Part shown: positions 1 to 6,577 of the stretch, piece after piece | Numbering within the stretch: the first letter of the stretch is position 1 | How the letters are laid out: every line of letters begins with the position of its first letter | From: Flavobacterium zepuense | GTDB taxonomy: Bacteria; Bacteroidota; Bacteroidia; Flavobacteriales; Flavobacteriaceae | Reading direction: 5' to 3' | Assembly (NCBI RefSeq): GCF_007097145.1 | Contig: NZ_VJVZ01000019.1 | Coordinates: 1-51,357, forward strand | DNA: 51,357 bases | Made by a program: the position numbers and the translations under genes | The notes under the pieces: model-generated | Told to the model about the DNA's origin: nothing | Database searches by the model: none | Seen by the model: the letters and a program-made list of their open reading frames with translations, nothing else

Positions 1-858
1 CGTGGCTGCAAAATCAAGTCCTATGTTTTCTTTAAGTTGTACCTGATTGATCCCCTCAAGGGTATATTCAATAGGATCTTCTACCGTAAGGATATTGGTA
101 TCGTCCTGGTTTAACTTTTTTAAAGTGGCATATAATGTTGTTGTCTTACCGGAACCCGTTGGTCCTGATACCAAAACAATCCCGTTGGGTTTCCTAATGC
201 TCTCCAAATATATTTTGAGTTCCTCATCAGAAAAACCCACCGACTCCAGTTCAATATGGCTGGTATCTTTACTCAGTATCCGTAATACTATTTTTTCTCC
301 ATATAAGGTTGGCAGTACCGATACCCTTACATCAAAATCTTCATATTCGGTTGTAACTGTAATCCTGCCATCCTGGGGCAGGCGCTTTTCTGATATATCA
401 AGTTGTGCCCGAATCTTTATCTTGTTGACTATAACAGGGTATTCTTCCAAACTTAAATGAAACTGTTCCTTGAGCTTACCGTCTAATCGAAAGCGAACGC
501 GGGCTTTCATTTCATAGTGCTCAAAATGGATATCACTGCTTCCGGTTTCTTTAGCGCTTAACAAAATTTTCTCCAGAAAGTCATTAGAGTAATGAATTTC
601 TGAAACCCGGTTACTTGAAGATTTTCTATAATTGGTAGAAAGGTAGCGGTTAATGTTTTCAGTAGTATCCTCCGCTAATTCTACGGCAAGGTTTAATAGT
701 ATTAGTAACTCCGACCTTAATCCCGCTAAATTCTCATTATCTGTTTTAAATGTAATAGTATCACCTGCTTTCGCTATCGGAACTATACGGTAATGGTATG
801 CCTGCTGGGCATTAACCAGTTGCTGTAATTCGGTAGGTAAATTAAAATTTACATTCAT
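1..858 (-). CDS. GspE/PilB-type secretion or pilus assembly ATPase (partial, C-terminus outside window)
   Basis: Reverse-strand frame that starts with ATG at 858 and is still open at base 1, so about 286 N-terminal residues are present. Translation shows an N2 domain followed by the ATPase core: Walker A GPTGSGKTT near residue 242, an Asp-box-like stretch (SGSSDIHFEH near 164) and the Walker B/His-box entry ILTVEDPIEYT near 263. This is the hexameric ATPase that drives pseudopilus or pilus extension from the cytoplasmic face of the inner membrane. It begins 2 nt after the stop of the prepilin peptidase gene and follows a pseudopilin gene, so the three form one operon. GspE and PilB cannot be told apart without the missing C-terminus and the remaining operon genes. 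Confidence 0.9.
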   Translation of the reverse strand, partial: MNVNFNLPTELQQLVNAQQAYHYRIVPIAKAGDTITFKTDNENLAGLRSELLILLNLAVELAEDTTENINRYLSTNYRKSSSNRVSEIHYSNDFLEKILLSAKETGSSDIHFEHYEMKARVRFRLDGKLKEQFHLSLEEYPVIVNKIKIRAQLDISEKRLPQDGRITVTTEYEDFDVRVSVLPTLYGEKIVLRILSKDTSHIELESVGFSDEELKIYLESIRKPNGIVLVSGPTGSGKTTTLYATLKKLNQDDTNILTVEDPIEYTLEGINQVQLKENIGLDFAAT

Positions 859-860
859 AG

Positions 861-1349
861 CTAATACGAGAACAAATACTTGGGTTCAGTAAAAAAAGAT
901 ATACAGTAAACTGCTGCAAAAAACAAAGCCATATAACCGGCTAAAGGAACGGTTTTATCAACTTGCCTATTCTTGAAAATCATATGTAACAATAGCGAGA
1001 AGAGCAGGGAAAAGACAAATAATAAGGTAAACGCTACAGTTGCAAAAGCAAAGGGCAGGAACACAAAAAAAAGCAGGTCACCGGCACCTATACTTTCATT
1101 CAGGTACTTCCTTCTCTTAATTACCACTATGTATAAGTAACTAAAGGAAAAGATGATTAGGACAAATGCTAAATTCAGGCCCGTGTTGACAATAGATGGG
1201 AGCACACCAATGGTCTTTGCATGTAACGTGTAAGCCACAATGCCTACCAAGGGGTAGAGAAACCAAAGCACAAGCCTTTCTTTAGTGTCTTGCCAAAAGA
1301 TAAACAGTAGCACAACAATAAGGCTTAGTTTAAGCCCAACATTAATCAT
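861..1349 (-). CDS. Prepilin peptidase, A24 family, short form
   Basis: 162-aa polytopic membrane protein. The two aspartates expected of A24 aspartyl prepilin peptidases are visible: Asp21 in FWQDTKERL after the first membrane segment, and Asp91 in the GAGD motif (residues 88-91) before another hydrophobic segment. It lacks the N-terminal cytoplasmic methylase domain of full-length PilD, as in other short A24 members. Its start overlaps the end of the pseudopilin gene by 8 nt, and its stop lies 2 nt before the GspE/PilB start, indicating translational coupling. Predicted role: cleavage of the pseudopilin leader at the inner membrane. Confidence 0.75.
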   Translation of the reverse strand: MINVGLKLSLIVVLLFIFWQDTKERLVLWFLYPLVGIVAYTLHAKTIGVLPSIVNTGLNLAFVLIIFSFSYLYIVVIKRRKYLNESIGAGDLLFFVFLPFAFATVAFTLLFVFSLLFSLLLHMIFKNRQVDKTVPLAGYMALFFAAVYCISFFTEPKYLFSY

Positions 1350-1752
1350 TAGTTACCTGTTTGGGATTACCATCCTGGTCAATCTCCCACACGTTGAATA
1401 CGCCATCTCCATTAAAATCCTTAATAGCAGTAGCCCTTGCTTTAAAACTGTTATCAGATGTTTCGATTACTTCGTAGGCATAATTTGCTGTTCCGTTGTC
1501 TTTAATTGTTTTTGGCGCATCAAACTCAATTTCATTAAAATCCGCACTGTATTTAGAGTACATAAAGTAGTACTGTTTTTCAGCATTGAATATTGCCTTA
1601 AGCTGTGTTTGTGCCTCTACGCTTTTGGCTTTAGTAATTAGAGGCATCAGGTTAGGCAATGCTATTAGTAAAAGTATACCTATAATCGCAAGTACAATAA
1701 GCATTTCCTGTAAGTTAAAGGAAGGCAGCTTTTTACTATATTTTTTAGTCAT
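1342..1752 (-). CDS. Type IV pilin / type II secretion pseudopilin
   Basis: 136 aa with a short basic leader (MTKKYSKKLPS) followed by FNLQEMLIVLAIIGILLLIA, a classic class III signal: Phe at mature position 1, Glu at position 5, then about 20 hydrophobic residues forming the N-terminal helix. The rest is a small globular domain ending in an Asp-rich stretch (DFNGDGVFNVWEIDQDG) that resembles the calcium-binding region of GspG-like major pseudopilins. The residue before the cleavage site is Ser, not the usual Gly. First gene of the operon with prepilin peptidase and GspE/PilB. Similarity to GspG or ComGC is inferred from layout and motifs only. Confidence 0.85.
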   Translation of the reverse strand: MTKKYSKKLPSFNLQEMLIVLAIIGILLLIALPNLMPLITKAKSVEAQTQLKAIFNAEKQYYFMYSKYSADFNEIEFDAPKTIKDNGTANYAYEVIETSDNSFKARATAIKDFNGDGVFNVWEIDQDGNPKQVTND

Positions 1753-1802
1753 AAGTTTAGGTTTTTGCTACCGGGCAATATTACAAAATTTTGAGACAAA
1801 AT

Positions 1803-1836
1803 AAAGAAATCTCTTTATTAATAAAGAGATTTCTTT
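1803..1836. terminator. 34-bp perfect palindrome, probable bidirectional terminator
   Basis: AAAGAAATCTCTTTATT is followed directly by its exact reverse complement. A/T runs flank both sides. It lies about 50 bp upstream of the pseudopilin start and downstream, on the same strand, of a decayed frame ending at 1966, so it probably separates the secretion operon from the RHS cassette region. An operator function is possible. Confidence 0.5.
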
Positions 1837-1965
1837 TCATCCTAAAATCTTATCAGTTTAATTAAATATTATGCTTTTAATGCCAAGTGTCATACTTTAA
1901 GGTGATAACTGAGAATGGCGACATATAACTAAATTAGTTCTTTATAAAACATCAAATAATCTATC

Positions 1966-2202
1966 TTAATTAATTTGTTCCACGCTACTTAAACTCATTA
2001 TGCGCTCATTAAATGAACCACGATATTTTTTCATTATATATTCTTTCTCAAATAATTCGAAAGGGTCAGATACTAAATAAATATCATTCTGCCCATTTGG
2101 ATTGACCAGATAATAAATGCTTACATTATTATGGTAATGGTTAAAGTGATAGGTAAACCTATTATACCAACTACCGAGGATGATGAGCTTGAAAACCCAA
2201 GT
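1966..2202 (-). pseudogene. Open frame without start codon, probable gene remnant
   Basis: A 78-codon reverse-strand frame open from the TAA at 2203-2205 to the TAA at 1966-1968. It has ordinary coding composition (for example YLVNPNGQNDIYLVSDPFEL) but no ATG, GTG or TTG near its upstream end. I do not recognise the family. Its position, next to the scrap of the polymerase-like gene and the orphan RHS cassette, suggests a decayed gene cut off at its 5' end by rearrangement. It could also be a chance open frame in AT-rich DNA. Confidence 0.35.
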
Positions 2203-2280
2203 TTAACTAATTGAAACGATAAAAAAGAGATTACGTGTGTGATAACTGGCAAACGATACTAAGCGCAGCAGTCTTCTATA

Positions 2281-2370
2281 ATGCTACAACTTAAAGCGAA
2301 TGACCATAAGACTATAGAAGAGATTAACAGGTTCTATAACCATGTCTTAGAATCGTTTAGCGAGGCTTAA
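2281..2370 (+). pseudogene. 3'-terminal remnant of the polymerase-like gene
   Basis: The last 29 codons (ending ...DHKTIEEINRFYNHVLESF SEA, stop at 2368-2370) match the C-terminus of the 505-aa polymerase-like protein at 12398-13915, which ends DHKTVEEFNGFFNHILESV SRA. Upstream the similarity stops and no long frame is present, so only the 3' end survives. The following terminator and small membrane protein gene are also shared with that locus, so this is the left edge of a duplicated block, not a separate gene. Confidence 0.8.
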
Positions 2371-2375
2371 GTATT

Positions 2376-2412
2376 AACAATGATCTCCCCGAACCGGGGA
2401 GATCGTTGTTTT
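2376..2412 (+). terminator. Rho-independent terminator, left RHS cassette copy
   Basis: Stem GATCTCCCC (2382-2390) / GGGGAGATC (2396-2404) with loop GAACC, extended by AACAA/TTGTT, followed by TTTTAT. It sits just after the polymerase remnant and is the counterpart of the terminator at 13921-13958. Confidence 0.8.
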
Positions 2413-2459
2413 ATATAATGCTGTTTACTATCTTTATACATGGCATTTAGCCTAAACCT

Positions 2460-2723
2460 ATGAGCAATAACTTACCAAACCTTAGCAGTTTTCCTACCGA
2501 CAACGCACCTAGCACTCAACTGAAATATGATATAGTGGCTAGCAGGTTTATGGCTGGTATAGAGAACCACCACAAGCGCAACGCACCCATATCGCTAAGT
2601 AATGACCTTGGGTTAATTGGTGCGGTATTACAGGGATTGGTGGCCTTAGTTGTAATGCTTATAGGAGGTATATGGTATGTTTTTAACCATAAAACAAATA
2701 TTACAAGGAAAAATAAGCTTTAA
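2460..2723 (+). CDS. Small single-span membrane protein, RHS cassette-associated (copy 1)
   Basis: 87 aa. Polar N-terminal two thirds (SNNLPNLSSFPTDNAPSTQL; KYDIVASRFM; IENHHKRNAP) and one C-terminal membrane helix (LGLIGAVLQGLVALVVMLIG, about residues 51-70) with a short basic tail. It is a close paralogue of the 82-aa protein at 14008-14256, and both sit between a polymerase-like gene end and a convergent toxin-immunity pair. The strongest conservation is IENHHKRNAP and LSNDLGLIGAVL. I do not recognise the family. Retention beside two different toxins suggests a job in the RHS system (export, anchoring or regulation) or simply hitchhiking. Confidence 0.75.
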   Translation: MSNNLPNLSSFPTDNAPSTQLKYDIVASRFMAGIENHHKRNAPISLSNDLGLIGAVLQGLVALVVMLIGGIWYVFNHKTNITRKNKL

Positions 2724-2763
2724 AACGCTTTCAATAGATTCTAAACGGTGTTATTCAATAAAA

Positions 2764-2791
2764 TTAAACCACCCTTTTATGGATGGTTTAA
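2764..2791. terminator. Possible bidirectional terminator between convergent genes
   Basis: TTAAACCA (2764-2771) and TGGTTTAA (2784-2791) form a short stem with A/T-rich flanks. It lies between the small membrane protein gene and the convergent candidate immunity gene, where termination for both strands is expected. Confidence 0.4.
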
Positions 2792-2822
2792 AATATTTGG
2801 GTGTGTACTTAATATCAATCAA

Positions 2823-3335
2823 TTACGGAAGACCTTGTATATCAGTTACACCTCTTCCTTCTTCACAGTTTAAATCTGTACGTTGACCTGGCCATTTATT
2901 TAAGTTATAATATACTCTAACTAACCTGCCGACATAATCTGTAGTAATAGTTTCACAATATTTATATTTATCGCAGAAATCTAATATAAGAGATATACTT
3001 TTATCGAGCCCCTCACGAGTGGTAATATCCAAAATTATATATCGTTTTTCATCAACTATCAGGAAGTAACTTTTTGACATCGTTCCTGTCAATGAGAAAG
3101 CATAAATACCGTTAATAACCTTACCTTCATAAATATTGTTATGAATACCATTTACCAAAACAGTCCCAATACCTTTTTCATGCTTTTCGATTTGATTGGC
3201 ATTCATTTCTTTTTTTTGGAAAAGATACTCTGCCAAATCGCTTTGAAGTTTCCCAAAAGTTAGCTCTTGCGAATTCTGGGCAAGCAAATTGAGCGGAGAA
3301 ATTAGTAACACTAAAAATAATAATAATCTATTCAT
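2823..3335 (-). CDS. Exported protein, candidate immunity protein for the orphan RHS tip
   Basis: 170 aa with a clear Sec signal peptide (MNRLLLFLVLLISPLNLLAQ) and no lipobox cysteine, so it is predicted to be periplasmic. The mature part is about 150 residues with no domain I can name. It starts 6 nt downstream of the stop of the RHS core/metallopeptidase-tip gene on the same strand, the usual immunity position. A periplasmic location fits protection against a toxin acting in the periplasm or on the envelope. Assignment as immunity rests on position only. Confidence 0.55.
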   Translation of the reverse strand: MNRLLLFLVLLISPLNLLAQNSQELTFGKLQSDLAEYLFQKKEMNANQIEKHEKGIGTVLVNGIHNNIYEGKVINGIYAFSLTGTMSKSYFLIVDEKRYIILDITTREGLDKSISLILDFCDKYKYCETITTDYVGRLVRVYYNLNKWPGQRTDLNCEEGRGVTDIQGLP

Positions 3336-3341
3336 AATATG

Positions 3342-4190
3342 TTAATTTGCTAAATCATGTAGTATCGTGTTTTCAACTTTGCGAGGCATCACCTCGGAGT
3401 CTAAACCTTTGAGTGGTGTACCTCGATTTTCATTTCCTCTTATCTTTTGATTAGCGGGGTCAGCAGCATGTTCAATTTCATGCCCAAAAATTGCTATTGC
3501 AACGCTAAAAGCTGACATATTATTATCTTTAATAGTTTTCAGACTATCTTTTTGTCTTGCACTGTAGCCATCTATTTTTTCTTTACCGCTCATAACATTG
3601 CCGACAAATTCGCCAATACCATCAGTATAAATACTTATAGCAGCTTTTGTTAAAACAGCACTTCCATCAGACTTTTCTGAATAATCTGAAGGCTCAAAAT
3701 CAGTGAATCCTAATGTATTACCGAATTCTTCAGAATTATTACTACCACCAAATAGTACAGTAATTTTCGTGTCAGATTTTACGAGTTTATTGAACTGTGC
3801 AGCTCCAGTTTCTCCAGAATTACGTAATCCATCACCCATTTTTTTATCTTCCGCAGATGCATATTTTGTATATGCTCCTTTTCCGCCGTTTGCTTTTGGA
3901 TTATAAACTTGTTTCTGTTCCCCGTCAACCATTTTGACCCAATCGGTAGCCTGCATTCCATCGGGGTCTACAAAATATACTGGATTATTGTATGCATAAT
4001 TGTATGGTGTCCATCTTCTGCTTTGCTCTGCTTTTGGGTCAATATTCATCCATCTGCCCAGTGCAGGGTCATAATTCCTTGCCCCATAGTCGTACATATT
4101 AAGCCCCAGCTCGTCTTGCAGCTCCTTGCCGTTGTACTTATACTTATAAGCCTTTGTAAACCTGCTTTTACCTGTAAGAACGTACCCCAA
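3342..4190 (-). CDS. Orphan RHS core fragment with HExxH metallopeptidase-like toxin tip
   Basis: 282 aa. Residues about 17-82 are the C-terminal RHS-associated core (KYKYNGKELQDELGLNMYDY, then YDPALGRW, then VDPDGMQ), nearly identical to the core of the full-length RHS protein encoded at 14706-19892. The YD-repeat shell that would precede it is missing, so it is a displaced tip module and not a complete RHS toxin. The C-terminal part contains FGHEIEHAADP near residue 235, an HExxH zinc-binding motif, with downstream acidic residues that could supply a third ligand. A signal peptide is absent. The gene is followed 6 nt later by an exported candidate immunity protein. It may be silent until recombined onto a complete RHS gene. 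Use of ATG at 4190 is uncertain, since the N-terminal 15 residues are unrelated to any RHS core. Confidence 0.8.
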   Translation of the reverse strand: MGYVLTGKSRFTKAYKYKYNGKELQDELGLNMYDYGARNYDPALGRWMNIDPKAEQSRRWTPYNYAYNNPVYFVDPDGMQATDWVKMVDGEQKQVYNPKANGGKGAYTKYASAEDKKMGDGLRNSGETGAAQFNKLVKSDTKITVLFGGSNNSEEFGNTLGFTDFEPSDYSEKSDGSAVLTKAAISIYTDGIGEFVGNVMSGKEKIDGYSARQKDSLKTIKDNNMSAFSVAIAIFGHEIEHAADPANQKIRGNENRGTPLKGLDSEVMPRKVENTILHDLAN

Positions 4191-4210
4191 ATATACCTAA
4201 CATCATATTA

Positions 4211-4381
4211 CTAAGGCTTTTTATTCCGTAAATATTTTACCGATTCAAACAACTTACTTAATGGCATAGCTCTCATAATCGAAACTATGTTTTTGGTAGC
4301 TATAGTTCCCCTATTTGGAAACATTATAAGCATAGCTATAAAAAAAGCTATAAAAATTAGTATACATTGAAAATCGCTCAT
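4211..4381 (-). CDS. Small putative membrane protein (56 aa)
   Basis: ATG at 4381 and stop at 4211-4213 encode 56 residues: a hydrophobic N-terminal segment (CILIFIAFFIAMLIMF) followed by a basic tail (SKLFESVKYLRNKKP). It lies 20 nt upstream of the orphan RHS tip gene on the same strand. In an array of RHS tips this is where the immunity gene of a previous tip would lie, so it may be such a gene or a remnant of one. Unrecognised family, short length, no other support. Confidence 0.4.
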   Translation of the reverse strand: MSDFQCILIFIAFFIAMLIMFPNRGTIATKNIVSIMRAMPLSKLFESVKYLRNKKP

Positions 4382-4698
4382 ATCTATATTATTTAAATCA
4401 ACGGTACCAAAGTAAATAAGTCACCAGATTTAAAATAAGACATGGTTTTTTGAACTCTAAAAAATGGATAAGCTATAAATCAAACAATTACTATTTTTAG
4501 AGATGGCCTGAAAATACAAGTTTCCAGTCGTAGCAAGGGTTTGTATAGGGACAAATAATGGAAAAGTTTTTTTGTCCCTTTTATATTAAATCTCGGAAAT
4601 AGCAATTAAGAAATATTTTTACGAAACTGTCCAAAAGTTACGCCAATGGTAGCGGGCGTTCACAGAGATTTTAACATTATAATCCTGAAATTGTATTT
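4382..4698. other. AT-rich intergenic region, no gene seen
   Basis: Separates the RHS cassette from the recombinase module. No convincing frame, hairpin or recognisable att repeat was found. The 3' side of the recombinase gene (about 4600-4698) is a reasonable place for an integration site, but no matching partner sequence was identified by eye. Confidence 0.4.
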
Positions 4699-5622
4699 TT
4701 AAAGCGGAAAAAACTTATTAATTAGTTCCCTTTGCTTTAAAGTATCCATCTTGATATACTTCTCGGTGGTGCTTGGCCACTTATGGCCAGCCAGTTCCTG
4801 CACATGCTCCAAAGGGAGTTTCTTTTCGTTTAACCAGTTGGAGATAACACTCATGCGTATGCTTCTGGGGTGTAACGGCCTATCAGGGAATAAAACATTC
4901 AATGGCTCAATCATTGCACTAATCCCGTCAACTGTAATAGGTTTACCAAGCTTATTAAGGATAAGTTTATCCGTTTTAACCATCTGCATTGCTGGCCGTG
5001 TTTCATTAATGTAGCGATAAAGGGGCTGTATCTGGTTACCCTGTAAAGTGAGGGTTCTCCTGTTTAACTTCTTAGAACCTTTAATGTCTATTGTACCAAT
5101 GTCCAAGTCTATATTATCCACATCCAGCCGTATTATCTCATCACTGGTAAGCCCCTGGTAGATAAGCAAACCTAACAGGATTTTATTGCGTGATTCCAAA
5201 AGTTTATATCGGTTCTCCCGTTGGGTAAGCTGCTCCAGTTCGCTGCTGCTAAATAAATCCTGTAATTGTATCGCTTGGCTGCTCCCTTTTTTCATGGTCA
5301 GGGTCTTGCAGGGGTGGTCTTCCCTTTGCTCGGTAAAAACCAGATAACTATAGTAACGCTTGATAGCGGATAGGATTTTTATTCGGGTCTGGATGTTCTG
5401 GTATTGTTGATTGACCTCGGCAAAGTAGTTTACCAATTGCTGGTATTTGTAACGCTTTGCTTTGGGGTGTAATTTTAAGAAGTGGGTAATAGTGTAATTA
5501 TAGGCAGCGGCTGTTTGGGTTGTGTGATGCTGTTTAAGGTATTCTGTGAGGGTAATTATTTTCATTGCTTGTGTTTTAAATTGTTTAGATGGGCTTAAAC
5601 CGTTTCTTGTTCTTAATGGCAT
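4699..5622 (-). CDS. Tyrosine recombinase family protein with altered catalytic residues
   Basis: 307 aa with an N-terminal SAM-like core-binding domain (about residues 17-110) and a C-terminal catalytic fold. The usual first catalytic Arg in GLRxSE is replaced by Thr (QGLTSDEIIRL near residue 157). In the HxLRH box the His is replaced (PRSIRMS near 254), though the second Arg remains. The later GH (LAGHKW) and the nucleophile region TTEKYIK with Tyr near 292 are kept. This suggests a non-catalytic or weakly active partner. Its start overlaps the end of the canonical recombinase gene upstream by 38 nt, so they are co-translated, as in multi-recombinase transposition modules. Two ATGs are possible: the internal one at 5565 (MKIITLTEYL) looks like the better domain start, the first at 5622 lies within the neighbouring gene. 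Confidence 0.85.
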   Translation of the reverse strand: MPLRTRNGLSPSKQFKTQAMKIITLTEYLKQHHTTQTAAAYNYTITHFLKLHPKAKRYKYQQLVNYFAEVNQQYQNIQTRIKILSAIKRYYSYLVFTEQREDHPCKTLTMKKGSSQAIQLQDLFSSSELEQLTQRENRYKLLESRNKILLGLLIYQGLTSDEIIRLDVDNIDLDIGTIDIKGSKKLNRRTLTLQGNQIQPLYRYINETRPAMQMVKTDKLILNKLGKPITVDGISAMIEPLNVLFPDRPLHPRSIRMSVISNWLNEKKLPLEHVQELAGHKWPSTTEKYIKMDTLKQRELINKFFPL

Positions 5623-6484
5623 AGATATAGGAGGTATTGATAAAAGAATGCCCCAGAAAGTCTTTAATAAAGTCTATGCCTGCACTGTTTTCCATCAGGT
5701 GGTTGGCTATGCTGTGCCGTAAACTGTGCAGGGTTATTTCCTTATCCAAAATAGTAGGGCTGTTTGTCCTGATAAGGATTTTCTTTAATTCCTTGCCAAC
5801 TGTTTCCCCGCTCATACGGTTGCCCTTCTTATTGATAAAGAAAGCTTTTTGGTGCTGCCTGTCTGCAAGCCTCTGGTATCGGTATTCCGTTACATAGTGT
5901 TTTACATCTGCCAGTACTGTATCGCTCATGGGTACTTGCCGCCTTTTATCCCCTTTACCGCTCCTTACAATTAGGATACCGCTGGAAAGCTGTACATCAC
6001 TCACATTGAGGTTTTCCATCTCGGAACGCCTTAAACCACATCCATAACCAACAGATAGTATTGCCTTTTCCAATGGGTTTTCGGTGTGTTGGTATACCAG
6101 TTTTATTTCCTCTATCGTAAGGTAATCCCGTGGCTTCTGGTCTTGGTTGCCATGCCTTGGTATATCAAACGCTTTCACCATTATACCAGTCGTCAGCAGG
6201 TTTTCCACAAACATCGCAATAGATAACAGATGCCCTTTGATGGTGTTATCGGCCAAAGTACCGCCCCTTGTAAGGTTTGGCCGTTCTATAAGATGTTGAT
6301 AGTACACCAGCATTATTTTAGTAGTTACCTGTTTTATGTCGGTAATGCCGTACCGCTCTAACCAGATTAAAAACACATTTACGTTCCTTTGGTACATCCT
6401 GCCTTTTAAGCTCCTTACCTTAATAAAGCTATCATAGGCGGTGTAAAGGTTCTGGTAGGCTGGTGTCTGTAGTTCTTGCTTCAT
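5585..6484 (-). CDS. Tyrosine recombinase/integrase, complete catalytic set
   Basis: 299 aa, XerC/D-like. Core-binding domain at about residues 13-115. Catalytic residues are all visible: Arg in GCGLRRSEM, Lys-containing turn VRSGKGDKRRQVP, HSLRHS, LGHSF and Tyr in INTSYIYA. It therefore should cut and rejoin DNA through a 3'-phosphotyrosine. It is the upstream member of an overlapping pair with the altered recombinase at 4699-5622 and lies downstream of the ATPase and toprim genes, all on the same strand. Likely the integrase of a mobile element that carries the flanking replication-type genes. Confidence 0.92.
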   Translation of the reverse strand: MKQELQTPAYQNLYTAYDSFIKVRSLKGRMYQRNVNVFLIWLERYGITDIKQVTTKIMLVYYQHLIERPNLTRGGTLADNTIKGHLLSIAMFVENLLTTGIMVKAFDIPRHGNQDQKPRDYLTIEEIKLVYQHTENPLEKAILSVGYGCGLRRSEMENLNVSDVQLSSGILIVRSGKGDKRRQVPMSDTVLADVKHYVTEYRYQRLADRQHQKAFFINKKGNRMSGETVGKELKKILIRTNSPTILDKEITLHSLRHSIANHLMENSAGIDFIKDFLGHSFINTSYIYAIKNKKRFKPI

Positions 6485-6577
6485 TTTTATTTTTCTCTTA
6501 TGCTATTTCCAGAAAATTGCGAACGCTGACGTTGTATGCCTTTATTTTACTGGTGCTGGCGTGTTCTTTTTAGTGGT

